Source of the DNA: an uncultured bacterium
GTDB lineage: Bacteria > Cyanobacteriota > Vampirovibrionia > Gastranaerophilales > Gastranaerophilaceae
Length of the DNA stretch: 64,000 bases
NCBI GenBank assembly: GCA_902792085.1
Contig: CADAYE010000004.1
Location: 1-64,000 of the forward strand
Direction: 5' to 3'
Shown here piece by piece: positions 45,616-55,676 of the stretch (position 1 is its first letter; every line of letters starts with the position of its first letter). A program made the translations under genes and the position numbers. The notes beneath the pieces were generated by a model that worked only from the letters and a program-made list of their open reading frames with translations, had not been told where the DNA came from and made no database searches.

Positions 45616-46911
45616 ATGAATATACAGGAAAAAACCGAATCTATAAATTCAGTTATAAGAAATATTGCTGAATTTATTCAGGTGCATCAGGATATAAAAG
45701 ATGATTTTAACGAGTATTTGCGTACTATAGGTCAAACTTCAACAAGCGGCATATCTTTTCAGTCTGCATGTTTTAGTTATATTCTTGAAAGAAACATAGG
45801 TGAAGATTATAAAAGTATTCCGGAGTTGTATTTGGAAAACAATAAAAATCTTGATAAGGACTCAAAAAAAATTGTTGAAGCAATGCAGGATTCCATATCT
45901 TCGGTTTTTGAAATTAAAAGAGTTACCAAAACAGGATTTGACTTTTTAAATATTGTCAATGAAAAACGCTATATGGTTACTTCTTTAATGAAAATGACAG
46001 CCTTTAGAGGTATAGGCGTTGGCAGTTTTATTATTGCAAGAATTGTAAAAATTGATGGTGATGACTATTTACTTGAAATTTCAGGTGTATTACCGTCAAC
46101 AAGAAAAAATGATGCTTATCGTTTTGCAGTCGCAAAAATAATAGAAAATCCAGAACTTGTTTATCTTGATAATCCCGAAAAACAAAAAGAGATTGAAAAA
46201 GATGTTGCGGATATATATGACAAGTTTATCGAATTCTTTGACGGTAAAACAGAGATTGTTACAACTAATAAAAATGCAGATGAATTAATTGGTATTTTTA
46301 ATGATTTTGCAGAAGAAGGTAAAAAGTCAGATTACGAAAAACTTATAACCGAGCCAAAAGAGTATAAATATTTTCATGTTCAGGAATTTAACAATTCATA
46401 TGACAATTTTTTGGAAAATTCTTTGGGCGGTTTTTCTTCTCATCAGGAAGAATATGATGTAGGTATTATTTACGATAAAGAATTGGGGCTTTATGCAGTT
46501 CCTTTCTACGGGACATTCAATAAAATATTTGAAGTTAAGGACTATACAAAAATTACCAATTACGATGAATGTATAAAATATTTCTTAAGGAACGACAAAT
46601 ATAGCGCAAATTTGATAAGAACTGTTGCCGAAAAACACAAAAACTTTATGGAAATAGTAAATGCAGTTTTAGGTAAAAATTTGTCATTAGACGATTTATT
46701 GCGTAAATACAAAAGAAGGTATTTGACCAATAAAATTATGTCATCTACTACTGTGTTATATCGTTCTAATGCATTTTCAAGTACACTTGGTATTATTGAA
46801 GAAGAGGAAAATAAACCTGAAATAGATTTATCTCAAAAAATAGGCAGAAACGACCCTTGTCCTTGCGGCAGCGGTAAAAAATTTAAAAAATGCTGTGGTG
46901 CAAATTTATAA
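45616..46911 (+). CDS. SEC-C motif protein
   Basis: A 431-residue soluble protein. The last 25 residues are a SEC-C zinc motif ([19 protein letters not shown], the same fold as the SecA C-terminus), which binds zinc and often ribosomes or SecB-like partners. The preceding ~400 residues are a helical and beta domain that I do not recognise ([15 protein letters not shown]-like and [18 protein letters not shown] segments). AAAGGGG lies before the ATG. recN follows after 6 bases, so the two are probably co-transcribed. Role unknown. Confidence 0.8.
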   Translation: MNIQEKTESINSVIRNIAEFIQVHQDIKDDFNEYLRTIGQTSTSGISFQSACFSYILERNIGEDYKSIPELYLENNKNLDKDSKKIVEAMQDSISSVFEIKRVTKTGFDFLNIVNEKRYMVTSLMKMTAFRGIGVGSFIIARIVKIDGDDYLLEISGVLPSTRKNDAYRFAVAKIIENPELVYLDNPEKQKEIEKDVADIYDKFIEFFDGKTEIVTTNKNADELIGIFNDFAEEGKKSDYEKLITEPKEYKYFHVQEFNNSYDNFLENSLGGFSSHQEEYDVGIIYDKELGLYAVPFYGTFNKIFEVKDYTKITNYDECIKYFLRNDKYSANLIRTVAEKHKNFMEIVNAVLGKNLSLDDLLRKYKRRYLTNKIMSSTTVLYRSNAFSSTLGIIEEEENKPEIDLSQKIGRNDPCPCGSGKKFKKCCGANL

Positions 46912-46917
46912 AACCCT

Positions 46918-48570
46918 ATGATTAAACAGTTACGACTTAAAAATTATATACTTATTGATGAACTCAGCGCCAATTTTGATAAAGGCCTAAATGTTATTAC
47001 AGGTGAAACAGGTGCCGGCAAGAGTATTTTACTCAATGCAATTGATTTGGTTTTTTCAAACAGAGTTTCAAAAGAAGTAATTAAAACAGGTTGTGATAAG
47101 GCCGTAATTGAGGTTACACTTGAGAGTACACACAATTTGTTAAAAGAACTTTTTTCTCAAAACTGTATTGATGATTTGGGCTCTGAAATTGAGATTTCAA
47201 AAGAAATAACTCAAAACGGTGTGCGTTCAAGAATAAACGGGACACTCGTTAATCAGGAACTTTTAAAGAATTTGCGCGCATTGATTGTGGATATACATTC
47301 TCAACATCAAACTTATACCTTTTTACAACCGCAATACCACATAAATCTTCTTGATTCTTACGCAAAAGAGTTTTATGGGCAAATATTACAGGATTACAAG
47401 AAAGATTTTGATAAGTATAATGATTTGACAAAACAACTTGAAATTGCTAAAACAAGTGCTAATGCAACTGAATCTCAAATTGAATTTTTAAAATTTCAAA
47501 TTGACGAAATTGAACAGGCTCAAATAACTTCTGAAACTGAAGATAAAGAACTCGAAAATGAACTTGAAATATTAAATAATGCTGAAAAATTAAAAGAGTT
47601 AACAGGTGGAGCATATTGGGCGATTAATGGTGACGATGGTTCAATTTTGGAGACATTAGCTAAAATTAAAACTGATTTATCAAAAGCATCAGGTTTTGAC
47701 TCGAAACTTGAGGAAGTTTGCTCTGATTTTAACGGAGTAAGTGAAAATTTGAGAGAGATTTCATCTTTTTTAAGGGATTATTCACAAAATCTTGATAATG
47801 ACACTCAAAGACTCAATGATATCCAGGAAAGACTTTTTCTTCTTGATAAATTAAAACGCAAATACGGCGGCGATTTAGCAGGTGTTTTGCTTGCGTATAA
47901 CAATGCAGCAGAGGAACTTTCAAAAATTGAATATTCTACAAAAAATATTGAGAAGTTAGAAGCAGAAATAGAACAAATGAGAGCGCATTTATATAAAATT
48001 GCAAATGAGATTAGCGAATACAGAAAGAACTATGCGGCAGTGTTATCTTCGCTTATACAGGAAAAATTAATACTTTTAGAATTGCCAAAAGCAAAATTTT
48101 TGATTTCTGTAACTGAAAAACCTCTGTGCAGTGACGGAATTGATAATGTCGAATTCATGATTTCAACTAATGTTTCCGAGGATTTAAAACCGCTTGCAAA
48201 AGTAGCTTCAGGCGGTGAAATTTCAAGAGTAATGCTTGCTATAAAATCAATATTTGCCCAAAATGATGATATTGATACGGTAATTTTTGATGAAATTGAC
48301 ACAGGAATTTCGGGACATGCTGCTCAAAGCGTTGCTGAGGAAATCGAACAACTTTCAAAATCACATCAGGTTATTGTTATTACTCATCAACCGATTATTG
48401 CTTCCAAAGCAGATAAACATTTTTACGTAAGAAAATCTCAACAAGATGAAACAAAAGTAGAAGTCTATGTTCTGACAGGTGAAAACCGCGTCAAAGCGAT
48501 TGCTGAACTTGCCGGCGGAGATATAAGCGAGCAATCCGTTGAATTTGCAAAATCTCTTTTAACAAAATAA
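46918..48570 (+). CDS. recN: DNA repair protein RecN
   Basis: A 550-residue SMC-like ATPase of double-strand break repair. Walker A GETGAGKSILLNAI is at about residues 29-42; a long two-part coiled coil follows, then the ABC signature ASGGEISRVMLAIKSIF and Walker B with D-loop (VIFDEIDTGISGHAAQ). The H-loop is VIVITHQPIIASKAD. Length is typical. No separate ribosome site is visible; translation is likely coupled to the SEC-C gene 6 bases upstream. Confidence 0.96.
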   Translation: MIKQLRLKNYILIDELSANFDKGLNVITGETGAGKSILLNAIDLVFSNRVSKEVIKTGCDKAVIEVTLESTHNLLKELFSQNCIDDLGSEIEISKEITQNGVRSRINGTLVNQELLKNLRALIVDIHSQHQTYTFLQPQYHINLLDSYAKEFYGQILQDYKKDFDKYNDLTKQLEIAKTSANATESQIEFLKFQIDEIEQAQITSETEDKELENELEILNNAEKLKELTGGAYWAINGDDGSILETLAKIKTDLSKASGFDSKLEEVCSDFNGVSENLREISSFLRDYSQNLDNDTQRLNDIQERLFLLDKLKRKYGGDLAGVLLAYNNAAEELSKIEYSTKNIEKLEAEIEQMRAHLYKIANEISEYRKNYAAVLSSLIQEKLILLELPKAKFLISVTEKPLCSDGIDNVEFMISTNVSEDLKPLAKVASGGEISRVMLAIKSIFAQNDDIDTVIFDEIDTGISGHAAQSVAEEIEQLSKSHQVIVITHQPIIASKADKHFYVRKSQQDETKVEVYVLTGENRVKAIAELAGGDISEQSVEFAKSLLTK

Positions 48571-48669
48571 ACATGTAAATTATTGTTAAAATAATGATTT
48601 TATTTTTTTTATAATGGCAATTTTTGATATTTTCATGATTTATAGGATTTGTAAAATAAAGGATTTTAT

Positions 48670-49926
48670 ATGTTAATTACATCTTTACCCCGAATAAATT
48701 ATTATGATAATAATAACCTCATGCAATCGCAACGAAACGAGTTGCGTTTAAAACCTCAATTATGTGCAGACACTGTTTCATTTTGTGCAAGACCACCAAA
48801 GTTTGATAATTCATTTTTTATGGATGCTTTGGGCAGAGGCTATGATAGTGCAGAGCCAAGTCTGATTGCTAAAGCAAAAGAATTTCATGGTTCTCTAAAA
48901 AAAGTAGTTGAGAAACTTAAAGCGTTTGGTTTTGAGTATGATGAGTCTTATAATTCTGCTTGCCCTTTAAAAAAGAAAAAATCAGTTCTTGATAAATATG
49001 AAAGGCAGGGAAATGCGCAAGATATAATTCGTGGAACGCTATATTGGCAAGACCAGCAAGATGTTATGGCTTTCAAAAAATTTCTTGAAGAAATGAAAGA
49101 CGAAGGTTGGATTCTTGCACCGCTCCGAAAAGTTGACAAAGAAACCGGTGATTTTGTAAAAAACAAAAATGGCAGCATTATAAAATTCCCTGATTTGGAA
49201 ATAAGGCAAGAAGGTATAACTGCAGAATCGCTGGCGCCGTTAGGTGAATATATGCAAAGGGCTGAAATTTCACGGCCAAGGGAATCAACTTATGCTGATT
49301 GGCAAATGAGGTTTATTTCGACAAAAGAAAAAGGGATGAAAGAAGGTCGCCAAGACTGTGAAGTTATCTTCTTATATGGCCCAAAATATAAAGATGCAAA
49401 GGAAATTGAACATAAATATGTTTATGAACCGATAAGAAAGATGAAAAAACTCCACGTAGATATGGATCCTGAACATCATCCAAAAGGAACTGCAGGAAAT
49501 CTGATTGCAAGTAATTTTAAAGAAATTCAGAAAAGACTTGTGCAATTCATTTCTCAGCCCCTGTTTGTAAATGCTTTTAATGCAGATTTAAAAATTAAAG
49601 ATGCAGAAAAATTACCTGTTGAAATAAGTAAGGCATATTCTCATTTGATTCTTAACTATGCAAAGAGTATTCAAAAATCCCTTCCGAGTTATTATACACA
49701 GATAACAAAAGAACTACTCAAAGATGAACAAGTAATTGCATCTATTAAAAATTCTCCGTCATATCAGTTCAGAGAAGATAAAACAATATCTCCAAAAGAA
49801 ATCAAAGAAGTAAAAAGTGAAATAAAATCAAAACTTATTGATTGGAAAGAAAAAGATACTGAGCGTATAGTTGGAGTATTGGAAGATTTAAGGCAAACTT
49901 TAGATAAATTTGCCGTTAAAGACTAA
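48670..49926 (+). CDS. Uncharacterised protein, faint RelA/SpoT-like pattern
   Basis: A 418-residue protein that I cannot place firmly. The middle third has the order of a RelA/SpoT-type nucleotidyltransferase: NAQDIIRGTLYWQDQQDVMA, then ADWQMRFISTKEKG, then CEVIFLYGPKYKDAKEIEHK, where the family has a DI-x-RI strand, a YRS segment and an E-x-Q-RT strand with EH-K. The key residues are not clearly conserved. The N-terminus (RINYYDNNN through DTVSFCARPPKF) looks disordered; no signal peptide. The C-terminal ~150 residues are helical. Its stop overlaps that of convergent rlmD by 4 bases. Confidence 0.65.
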   Translation: MLITSLPRINYYDNNNLMQSQRNELRLKPQLCADTVSFCARPPKFDNSFFMDALGRGYDSAEPSLIAKAKEFHGSLKKVVEKLKAFGFEYDESYNSACPLKKKKSVLDKYERQGNAQDIIRGTLYWQDQQDVMAFKKFLEEMKDEGWILAPLRKVDKETGDFVKNKNGSIIKFPDLEIRQEGITAESLAPLGEYMQRAEISRPRESTYADWQMRFISTKEKGMKEGRQDCEVIFLYGPKYKDAKEIEHKYVYEPIRKMKKLHVDMDPEHHPKGTAGNLIASNFKEIQKRLVQFISQPLFVNAFNADLKIKDAEKLPVEISKAYSHLILNYAKSIQKSLPSYYTQITKELLKDEQVIASIKNSPSYQFREDKTISPKEIKEVKSEIKSKLIDWKEKDTERIVGVLEDLRQTLDKFAVKD

Positions 49927-51269
49927 ACTTCAATAATAACAACATTTTCAATGTGATATGTATGACAAAACATGTCAAACGGTTGAACTGATTTGATAGT
50001 ACAACCGTTGTCTTTAAGGATTTTTAAATCCCTTGCAAGAGTGGCAGGATTGCAAGATACATAAATAATATGCCCTTTGCAAAGTTCCATTGCATATGAT
50101 AAAGAGTCAGGGGTACAGCCCTTTCTTGGCGGATCAAGAATAACAATATCAAATTTCTGCTTTTGTTTTTTAAAAAAATCTTCCGCATCACCGCCATAAA
50201 TATCAATATTTGATATATTATTCATTTCTGCGGTGTCTTTTGCAAGTTCGACTGATTTTAGATTTTCTTCAATACTTACAACTTTTTTTGCTACATCCGA
50301 CAAACAAATACCAATGGCGCTTATTCCTGCATAGGCATCTAATATAGCAGGTTTATGGTAATTTGCGTTAATAAAATCTTTTATATAGTTGAAAATATTT
50401 TGCGCACTTTTTGGGTTAACTTGAAAAAAAGTTTCGGCACCGATATGAAAAGTATTACCACACATATTTTCTTCAATATAATTTTTACCGCATACACATT
50501 GAGTTTTGTTTCCCAATATAACATTTGTGCGCTTTGTATTGATGTTCACGCAAACTCCGACAACCTGTTCAAAACTGTCATATAATTTTTGAGCAAGAAT
50601 ACCAATATTTTTCGTTAAATCTCCGTTTAGGACAAGAGTAACAAGACAATTTTGATTTTCTGCGGAATGGCGTATAACAACATGTCTTAAAATTCCTGTG
50701 TGTTCTTTCTCATTGTATCCGCTTATTTTTAATTCCTGTGCTTTGTTTCTTATAAAATCAATTATCTTATCACAGATTTCCGGTTGAATAGGACAATATT
50801 TTATATTAACAATATCGTGGGTTGAAGGTTTATAATATCCTGCAAGTATCCTTTTTGAATTTTTTGTCTGTGAAATAGGATACTGAATTTTATGTCTGTA
50901 ATTTTTAATATCAGGACTTGGTATTACTTTGGGTACCTCAATATCAATATTGCCGATTGAGTGTAGGACATCTTTTACAATTTCACTCTTAATTTCAAGT
51001 TGGTAATCGTAATCTATAAACTGAATCTGACATGCGCCGCATATTTTTTGCATTGGGCAAAACGGAGTAACACGATGTTTTGAGGGCTCAATAATTTCGA
51101 TAAGTTCTCCGTTTGCAAAATTTTTATTTACTTTAACAATTTTTATTTTAACTTTGTCTTGCGGACAGGTATCAGGTACAAACACAACAAAACCGTCAAT
51201 TCGTGCGATACCTGAACCTGTACTTGACAGTTTTTCAATATGTACTTCGTAAATTTCACCTGTATTCAT
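49923..51269 (-). CDS. 23S rRNA (uracil-5-)-methyltransferase, RlmD/RumA type
   Basis: A 448-residue TrmA/RlmD-family enzyme that makes 5-methyluridine in RNA with SAM. N-terminal TRAM domain (VHIEKLSSTGSGIARIDGFV), iron-sulfur cysteines in CPMQKICGACQ plus a later Cys, SAM site DAYAGISAIGICL, catalytic VILDPPRKGCTPDSL and YVSCNPATLARDLKIL with the nucleophile Cys. RlmD versus RlmC or a tRNA target cannot be settled from sequence alone. There is no Shine-Dalgarno sequence; an extended -10 ends 6 bases before the ATG. Confidence 0.92.
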   Translation of the reverse strand: MNTGEIYEVHIEKLSSTGSGIARIDGFVVFVPDTCPQDKVKIKIVKVNKNFANGELIEIIEPSKHRVTPFCPMQKICGACQIQFIDYDYQLEIKSEIVKDVLHSIGNIDIEVPKVIPSPDIKNYRHKIQYPISQTKNSKRILAGYYKPSTHDIVNIKYCPIQPEICDKIIDFIRNKAQELKISGYNEKEHTGILRHVVIRHSAENQNCLVTLVLNGDLTKNIGILAQKLYDSFEQVVGVCVNINTKRTNVILGNKTQCVCGKNYIEENMCGNTFHIGAETFFQVNPKSAQNIFNYIKDFINANYHKPAILDAYAGISAIGICLSDVAKKVVSIEENLKSVELAKDTAEMNNISNIDIYGGDAEDFFKKQKQKFDIVILDPPRKGCTPDSLSYAMELCKGHIIYVSCNPATLARDLKILKDNGCTIKSVQPFDMFCHTYHIENVVIIEV

Positions 51270-51275
51270 ACAAAA

Positions 51276-51284
51276 ATTTTATCA
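51276..51284 (-). promoter_or_regulatory. Extended -10 promoter, probably leaderless
   Basis: TGATAAAAT on the minus strand, then six bases (TTTTGT), then the ATG at 51269. Transcription should begin at the A of the start codon. Confidence 0.5.
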
Positions 51285-51346
51285 TGAATAAATATTAACA
51301 AAATTTTTTAGTCATGGTATTATGTATGTAATTTTAAGGGGTATTT

Positions 51347-52234
51347 ATGAGAAAATTATTTATAACTTTATTATTTTTGGTACCGTTTATGTCAGGATGT
51401 GCAAAAATTGATTCTAATCTTACAATAAATAATAATAAGTCTGCACAATTTGAAGTGCGTATGACATCTGATAAAAATGCCCGACCGCTTGAGATTGCAA
51501 CTATGAACACTAATATTAAGCGATTTACTGATAAGGATTACTCAATTAATGATGAATCTACTTATAAAAAAATAAAAGTAACAGCGGTTAAAAAAGTTAA
51601 AAACCTTACAAAACAGGATTTGGATTTATCATCACTCGGTTTTGTTACAAAACTTCCGTCAGGAAGGTTTATTGATGTTAACCATAACTTTTTTGTTACT
51701 TCATACAATATTCACATGGTTTATAACCTTGCAGGTCAGAAAAATAAGGTTCTTTATGTCAAAGATATAAAAAAGAATAATAAAAATGCATTGGGTTTGA
51801 TACCGGAATATTTGCAAAAATATGGTGACAGTGTAGAAAATCCGGTGAATAGTATGAATATTGATACCAGTAGGGCTGATTTTATAGAAAATTTTGACCA
51901 AAATCTAATAAGTGACACTGAAATTAAAAATTATAAAACCGAAGAAATTGAAGTTAAAGATGACTACAAGTTATTTGATATAAACAATCTTGGTTCAAGA
52001 TTCACGATTACATTGCCGTCTTTTGCATCTTATAATAATGCGCAAAAAATTGAAAATGGTGTATATGTTTGGAATTTGAATACTGATAAACCTATTGAGA
52101 TTAAACTTCAGTATGTTGTATATAGCGGTTTTGCTATAGGTTTTCTGTTCTTGGCAGGAATATTATTCTTAATTTATATTGCAAGGCGTATTCACCGTCA
52201 TGATACTCTTAAAAGAATAGGTAATAATAATTAG
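51347..52234 (+). CDS. Lipoprotein, LppM-like, with C-terminal membrane helix
   Basis: A 295-residue lipoprotein: lipobox FMSGC at residues ~14-18 after a short signal, a beta-rich domain beginning AKIDSNLTINNNKSAQFEVR, and a C-terminal membrane helix (GFAIGFLFLAGILFLIYIA) with a basic tail. This layout is like the LppM / cyanobacterial DUF3153 group; assignment is by architecture and the first strand only. It is held at the inner membrane at both ends. AAGGGG precedes the ATG. It converges with the XRE gene, 4 bases away. Confidence 0.75.
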   Translation: MRKLFITLLFLVPFMSGCAKIDSNLTINNNKSAQFEVRMTSDKNARPLEIATMNTNIKRFTDKDYSINDESTYKKIKVTAVKKVKNLTKQDLDLSSLGFVTKLPSGRFIDVNHNFFVTSYNIHMVYNLAGQKNKVLYVKDIKKNNKNALGLIPEYLQKYGDSVENPVNSMNIDTSRADFIENFDQNLISDTEIKNYKTEEIEVKDDYKLFDINNLGSRFTITLPSFASYNNAQKIENGVYVWNLNTDKPIEIKLQYVVYSGFAIGFLFLAGILFLIYIARRIHRHDTLKRIGNNN

Positions 52235-52238
52235 TGCA

Positions 52239-52454
52239 TTACTTAAAAATTTCATTAATTGTAATTCCTAATGAATTACAGATGTTTACAATTTTTTTTA
52301 TTGTAAGATTTTGTTCTCCTCGTTCAATTTTCCCAATGTAATTAACATGTACATTGGTAAGTTCTGCAAATGCTTCTTGCGAAAGCCTTTTTTTAGTTCT
52401 TTCTATACGAAAATTATGTCCTATTTTTCTTAAAACATTTGTATAATCTTCCAT
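52239..52454 (-). CDS. XRE-family helix-turn-helix regulator
   Basis: A 71-residue, single-domain Cro/CI-type DNA-binding protein. The helix-turn-helix is RLSQEAFAELTNVHVNYIGK followed by IERGEQNLTIKKIVNICNSL. It has no ligand domain. It is divergent from the acyltransferase gene; the 62-base gap has paired operator-like sequences, so it probably represses itself and/or the acyltransferase. Confidence 0.9.
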   Translation of the reverse strand: MEDYTNVLRKIGHNFRIERTKKRLSQEAFAELTNVHVNYIGKIERGEQNLTIKKIVNICNSLGITINEIFK

Positions 52455-52463
52455 ACAGAGATG

Positions 52464-52503
52464 GTATACTATTATACATGTTTATTCTATACTATTATAA
52501 TAG
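52464..52503. promoter_or_regulatory. Operator-like repeats between XRE and acyltransferase genes
   Basis: TATACTATTATA occurs at 52465-52476 and again at 52488-52499, 23 bases apart, near two helical turns. The first copy is inside an inverted repeat (GTATA, 4 bases, TATAC; 52464-52477), and the second overlaps the palindrome CTATTATAATAG (52492-52503). Both copies include -10-like sequence, so a bound regulator would block promoters on either strand. Confidence 0.5.
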
Positions 52504-52516
52504 TGGATTATATAAC

Positions 52517-53596
52517 ATGAAAAAATACTATTACAATATTGATTTTTTAAGATGTATGTTATGCATAAGTGTATTAATTGTGCATTTTCGCAAGGTTTTA
52601 CTTTTGAATCCTGACTTTAAAAATATTATGGTATATAAAATTTTATTAGAAATAAGGGGCAATTCTCTTTGTGTAGATTGTTTTTTTGTTCTTAGCGGAT
52701 TTTTTATGTTTTTGACCACAGATTTTGGACAAACAATCATTAATTTTATTAGAAAAAAATTAGTAAGATTGCTCCCATTAGTAATATTTGCAACTATACC
52801 TTCGTTGCTTGGATATTGTATTTATAAGCAAACATTCACTTTCATTTTTGATGATATTTGGATATTATTTATGTTACAATGTGTTGGATTTACAAGAAAA
52901 ATAATTACCTTAGGAAACACTTGGTTTGTATCAGTTTTATTTTGGGTTTCTTGTTTCTATTTTTATTTATATAAAATCACAGATAAGAAAATTTTTAATT
53001 TTATAACAGCGTGTATGGTTTATTTTTGCTATATATTTTATGTAAATTCATATTTAGTAAATTATAAGAGTCCGTTTTATACTGCTGATATATTTAATTA
53101 TGGTGTAATTCGTGGTCTTGCAGGTATTGGATCTGGTTATTTTATTTACACTTTATACCAAAGTATTGCTAAAAAATCAGCAGCTGATATTATACCAACT
53201 TCAAAAAAAATATTATATACAATTATAGAAACTATATTATTCATTTTTATTTTAGTTAATTTGTTATATAGAAACATCACTTTTGGAAATCATTTATTAG
53301 TAATCCTAAGTTTTTTATTTATTATTATTTTATTTCTTATGAAAAAGGGCTTTCTCTCCAATTTATTAAATAAGAAAATATTCCAATTTTTAGGTCGTTA
53401 TACATATTCTATATACATCACTCATGTATTAGTTCGTGATTTCTGCAAATATATTGTTTATAAACATCCTGACATTACATTCAGACATCCAGTTCTATGC
53501 GTTATTATTAGTATGATAACAGTAGTAGCAGTCGGAATATTTGGGTACCATTTTATTGAAAAGCCGGCAACAAAATATTTTAAATTAAACAAATAA
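52517..53596 (+). CDS. Acyltransferase 3 family membrane protein
   Basis: A 359-residue protein with about ten membrane helices of the OafA/YrhL/NolX-like acyltransferase 3 family. The N-terminal signature is IDFLRCMLCISVLIVHF, with the active-site His at the end of helix 1; later landmarks are CFFVLSGFFMFL, GNTWFVSVLFWV and FLGRYTYSIYITHVLV. It transfers acetyl or other acyl groups to envelope sugars. It is more A/T-rich than most neighbours, and its neighbours are unrelated, so acquisition by transfer is possible. ATG 52517 starts the conserved region. A terminator and tRNA-Val follow. Confidence 0.9.
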   Translation: MKKYYYNIDFLRCMLCISVLIVHFRKVLLLNPDFKNIMVYKILLEIRGNSLCVDCFFVLSGFFMFLTTDFGQTIINFIRKKLVRLLPLVIFATIPSLLGYCIYKQTFTFIFDDIWILFMLQCVGFTRKIITLGNTWFVSVLFWVSCFYFYLYKITDKKIFNFITACMVYFCYIFYVNSYLVNYKSPFYTADIFNYGVIRGLAGIGSGYFIYTLYQSIAKKSAADIIPTSKKILYTIIETILFIFILVNLLYRNITFGNHLLVILSFLFIIILFLMKKGFLSNLLNKKIFQFLGRYTYSIYITHVLVRDFCKYIVYKHPDITFRHPVLCVIISMITVVAVGIFGYHFIEKPATKYFKLNK

Positions 53597-53625
53597 TTTT
53601 AACATTCGAGTCTTTTGCCCACAAA

Positions 53626-53650
53626 AAAAAGAACCTATATGGTTCTTTTT
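53626..53650. terminator. Bidirectional terminator
   Basis: AAAAAGAACC (53626-53635) pairs with GGTTCTTTTT (53641-53650) around a five-base loop. It serves the acyltransferase (plus) and tRNA-Val (minus). Confidence 0.9.
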
Positions 53651-53653
53651 AAG

Positions 53654-53729
53654 TGGTGGGCGTTATAAGACTCGAACTTATGACCCTCTCCTTGTAAGGG
53701 AGACGCTCTACCAACTGAGCTAAACGCCC
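53654..53729 (-). tRNA. tRNA-Val (TAC)
   Basis: A 76-nt cloverleaf with encoded CCA. The 7-bp acceptor stem is GGGCGTT with AACGCCC; the anticodon loop CTTACAA sits in a 5-bp stem (TCTCC/GGAGA), giving anticodon TAC for valine GTA codons. The T-loop is TTCGAGT. Confidence 0.96.
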
Positions 53730-53886
53730 TTATGACTATTTATTTTTCAGCAAACGCTAAATCCTTTAACAAGTTTTATCGTAGCAAAAACATTTTTTGC
53801 TGTCAAGCGATAAATGTTATGGAACTTTTTGTATAAATGTTCGTCAATATAATTGGAAGTTTGATAATAGTGTAGAGGAGAGGGTT

Positions 53887-54795
53887 ATGACCACAGAACT
53901 TATGGAAGAGTATGAAAAATTAAATCTTGATGATGACGGGAATAAATACTTTGACAATGTTGTATTTGAGGATGATATTCTTCAGGATTATTTAAAAGAC
54001 ATTAGTAAATTCAAGTTATTAAAAACTAATCAGGAAAAGGAGTTGGGAAGATTAATTAAAGAGCAAAAGGACAACAATGCGATGAAAAAACTTGTTCAGG
54101 CAAATCTGCGCCTTGTAGTGAGTATAGCAAAAAAATACACAGGGCGCGGTGTTCTTTTTATGGATTTGGTACAAGAAGGGTCGATAGGATTAATGAGGGC
54201 TGCTGAGAAATTTGATTACAAAAAAAATTTTAAATTTTCAACTTATGCAACATGGTGGATTAAACAGGCTATCGCAAGAGCAATTGCGAATAATTCAAAA
54301 ACAATAAGAATCCCTGTTCACATGTCTGATAAGATAAAAAAACTTAAGTTCGCACAATGTTACTTACATGACAAGTTTGACAGACCGCCAACAGATGAGG
54401 AACTGTGCGAGTTTATGGATATAAATGAAAAACAACTTCTAAAAATAAAACATTCAATAAATTTAGAACCATTAAGCCTTGAAACTGCCGTGACAGATGA
54501 TTTGAATTTAGGAGATTTTGTTGAAGATAGCAGCCATCTTCAGCCTGATGAGTGTGTTAATAATTCATATTTATATTCAGGTATGGGGGATTTGTTAAAT
54601 ATTCTCACTCCAAAGGAAAGAGAGATTATTATTCAGCGTTTTGGCATAGAAAATGATAAACCGAAAACATTACTTGAGGTCGGACATAATTTGGGATATT
54701 CAAAAGAGAGGATAAGACAACTTGAAAATCTTGCATTACTTAAAATGCGTCAAAATCCAGCAACAAAGCATTTTAAAGAGTTTATTAAAGATTAA
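53887..54795 (+). CDS. RNA polymerase sigma factor, group 2 (RpoD-like)
   Basis: A 302-residue sigma-70 lacking region 1.1. Region 1.2 is [17 protein letters not shown]; regions 2.1-2.4 are [20 protein letters not shown] and [20 protein letters not shown] then [12 protein letters not shown]; region 3 [12 protein letters not shown]; region 4 [15 protein letters not shown] and [18 protein letters not shown]. The -10-reading segment is close to that of RpoD, so it should read similar promoters. It resembles cyanobacterial group 2 sigmas. GAGGAGAGGG precedes ATG 53887; the open frame from 53797 is too long. The stop overlaps the next, convergent gene by 4 bases. Confidence 0.92.
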   Translation: MTTELMEEYEKLNLDDDGNKYFDNVVFEDDILQDYLKDISKFKLLKTNQEKELGRLIKEQKDNNAMKKLVQANLRLVVSIAKKYTGRGVLFMDLVQEGSIGLMRAAEKFDYKKNFKFSTYATWWIKQAIARAIANNSKTIRIPVHMSDKIKKLKFAQCYLHDKFDRPPTDEELCEFMDINEKQLLKIKHSINLEPLSLETAVTDDLNLGDFVEDSSHLQPDECVNNSYLYSGMGDLLNILTPKEREIIIQRFGIENDKPKTLLEVGHNLGYSKERIRQLENLALLKMRQNPATKHFKEFIKD

Positions 54796-55628
54796 AAGAC
54801 AAAATCATCTAAATCAAAATCTCTAAACTTTTTATTATTATCATTATCTAATTCCTTGCGTATGTGCGGATCGGATAGATGTTCCAATGCATTAGGAACA
54901 AATTTTGTCGGAGCATCTTCCGATTTATTTTTAGGAATGTTAAATGTTCTTACATCTTTTGGGAAAAAGCGCATATAGACATTTTGACTGATGTTTTTTG
55001 ATATAATTTCATACGAATACTGTTTAATTTTTTCTAACTGTGATAATGCTTGAGTTTGATTGTTTGCACTATAATATCCAAAACTGTCAGACACATTTTT
55101 ATTATATTTCCCGCTCCACATTACAAGTGAATTTACACAGTCTAACAATACTGCAGATGTTTTAAGTTCAAACGGATATGTGATTTTGAAAGCGGTAGCA
55201 ATTTCAAGAGTGTCCCACAGATTTCGTCTTAACTGAGTTTTATCATTTATTGTATATGTGTCAATTACAAGTATTGATTTTACATTAAATTCCTTTGCCA
55301 AATCGTTAAAAGATGTAAAATTAATTTTATCTTTTTGGTTATATTCGTTCAGGGCTTTTAATGTTTTATCTTTCAGCTGATAATTCGAATTTAATTTGTG
55401 GCGAACCTCATAAAGTGTTTTCACATTAATATTTTTATATTCTTTTAAATTTGAAATAACATCTTCAGCCACGATATTTGATGCTTCCGGAAAGCAAAAG
55501 TAGTTGTCGCATACTGTCATTATGTCAGTCGGAAGAACAAGTAAATCAAACTGAACGGCATGCACTTTTAATGCCGAAAAAACAAGAAAAATAAATATAA
55601 AAAAAAGTTTGATAATCTTCTTATTCAT
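54792..55628 (-). CDS. Exported protein of unknown function
   Basis: A 278-residue protein with a signal peptide ([20 protein letters not shown], cleavage near KVHA). The start of the mature part ([52 protein letters not shown]) has the strand-helix order of CsgG/GNA1162-like periplasmic domains, where a strand with VLP is followed by a helix and a disfavoured-L region; this is a weak resemblance. The C-terminal ~60 residues are charged and disordered. No lipobox. TGCTATAAT lies 9 bases before the ATG, back to back with the wecG promoter. Confidence 0.7.
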   Translation of the reverse strand: MNKKIIKLFFIFIFLVFSALKVHAVQFDLLVLPTDIMTVCDNYFCFPEASNIVAEDVISNLKEYKNINVKTLYEVRHKLNSNYQLKDKTLKALNEYNQKDKINFTSFNDLAKEFNVKSILVIDTYTINDKTQLRRNLWDTLEIATAFKITYPFELKTSAVLLDCVNSLVMWSGKYNKNVSDSFGYYSANNQTQALSQLEKIKQYSYEIISKNISQNVYMRFFPKDVRTFNIPKNKSEDAPTKFVPNALEHLSDPHIRKELDNDNNKKFRDFDLDDFVF

Positions 55629-55661
55629 TACATTAAAATTATAGCATAATTATCTCTGATG

Positions 55662-55670
55662 TGGTATAAT
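55662..55670 (+). promoter_or_regulatory. Extended -10 promoter of the WecG/TagA gene, probably leaderless
   Basis: TGGTATAAT, then six bases (ATCTAT), then the ATG at 55677. No Shine-Dalgarno sequence exists. No clear -35 box; the TG motif would compensate. Confidence 0.55.
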
Positions 55671-55676
55671 ATCTAT

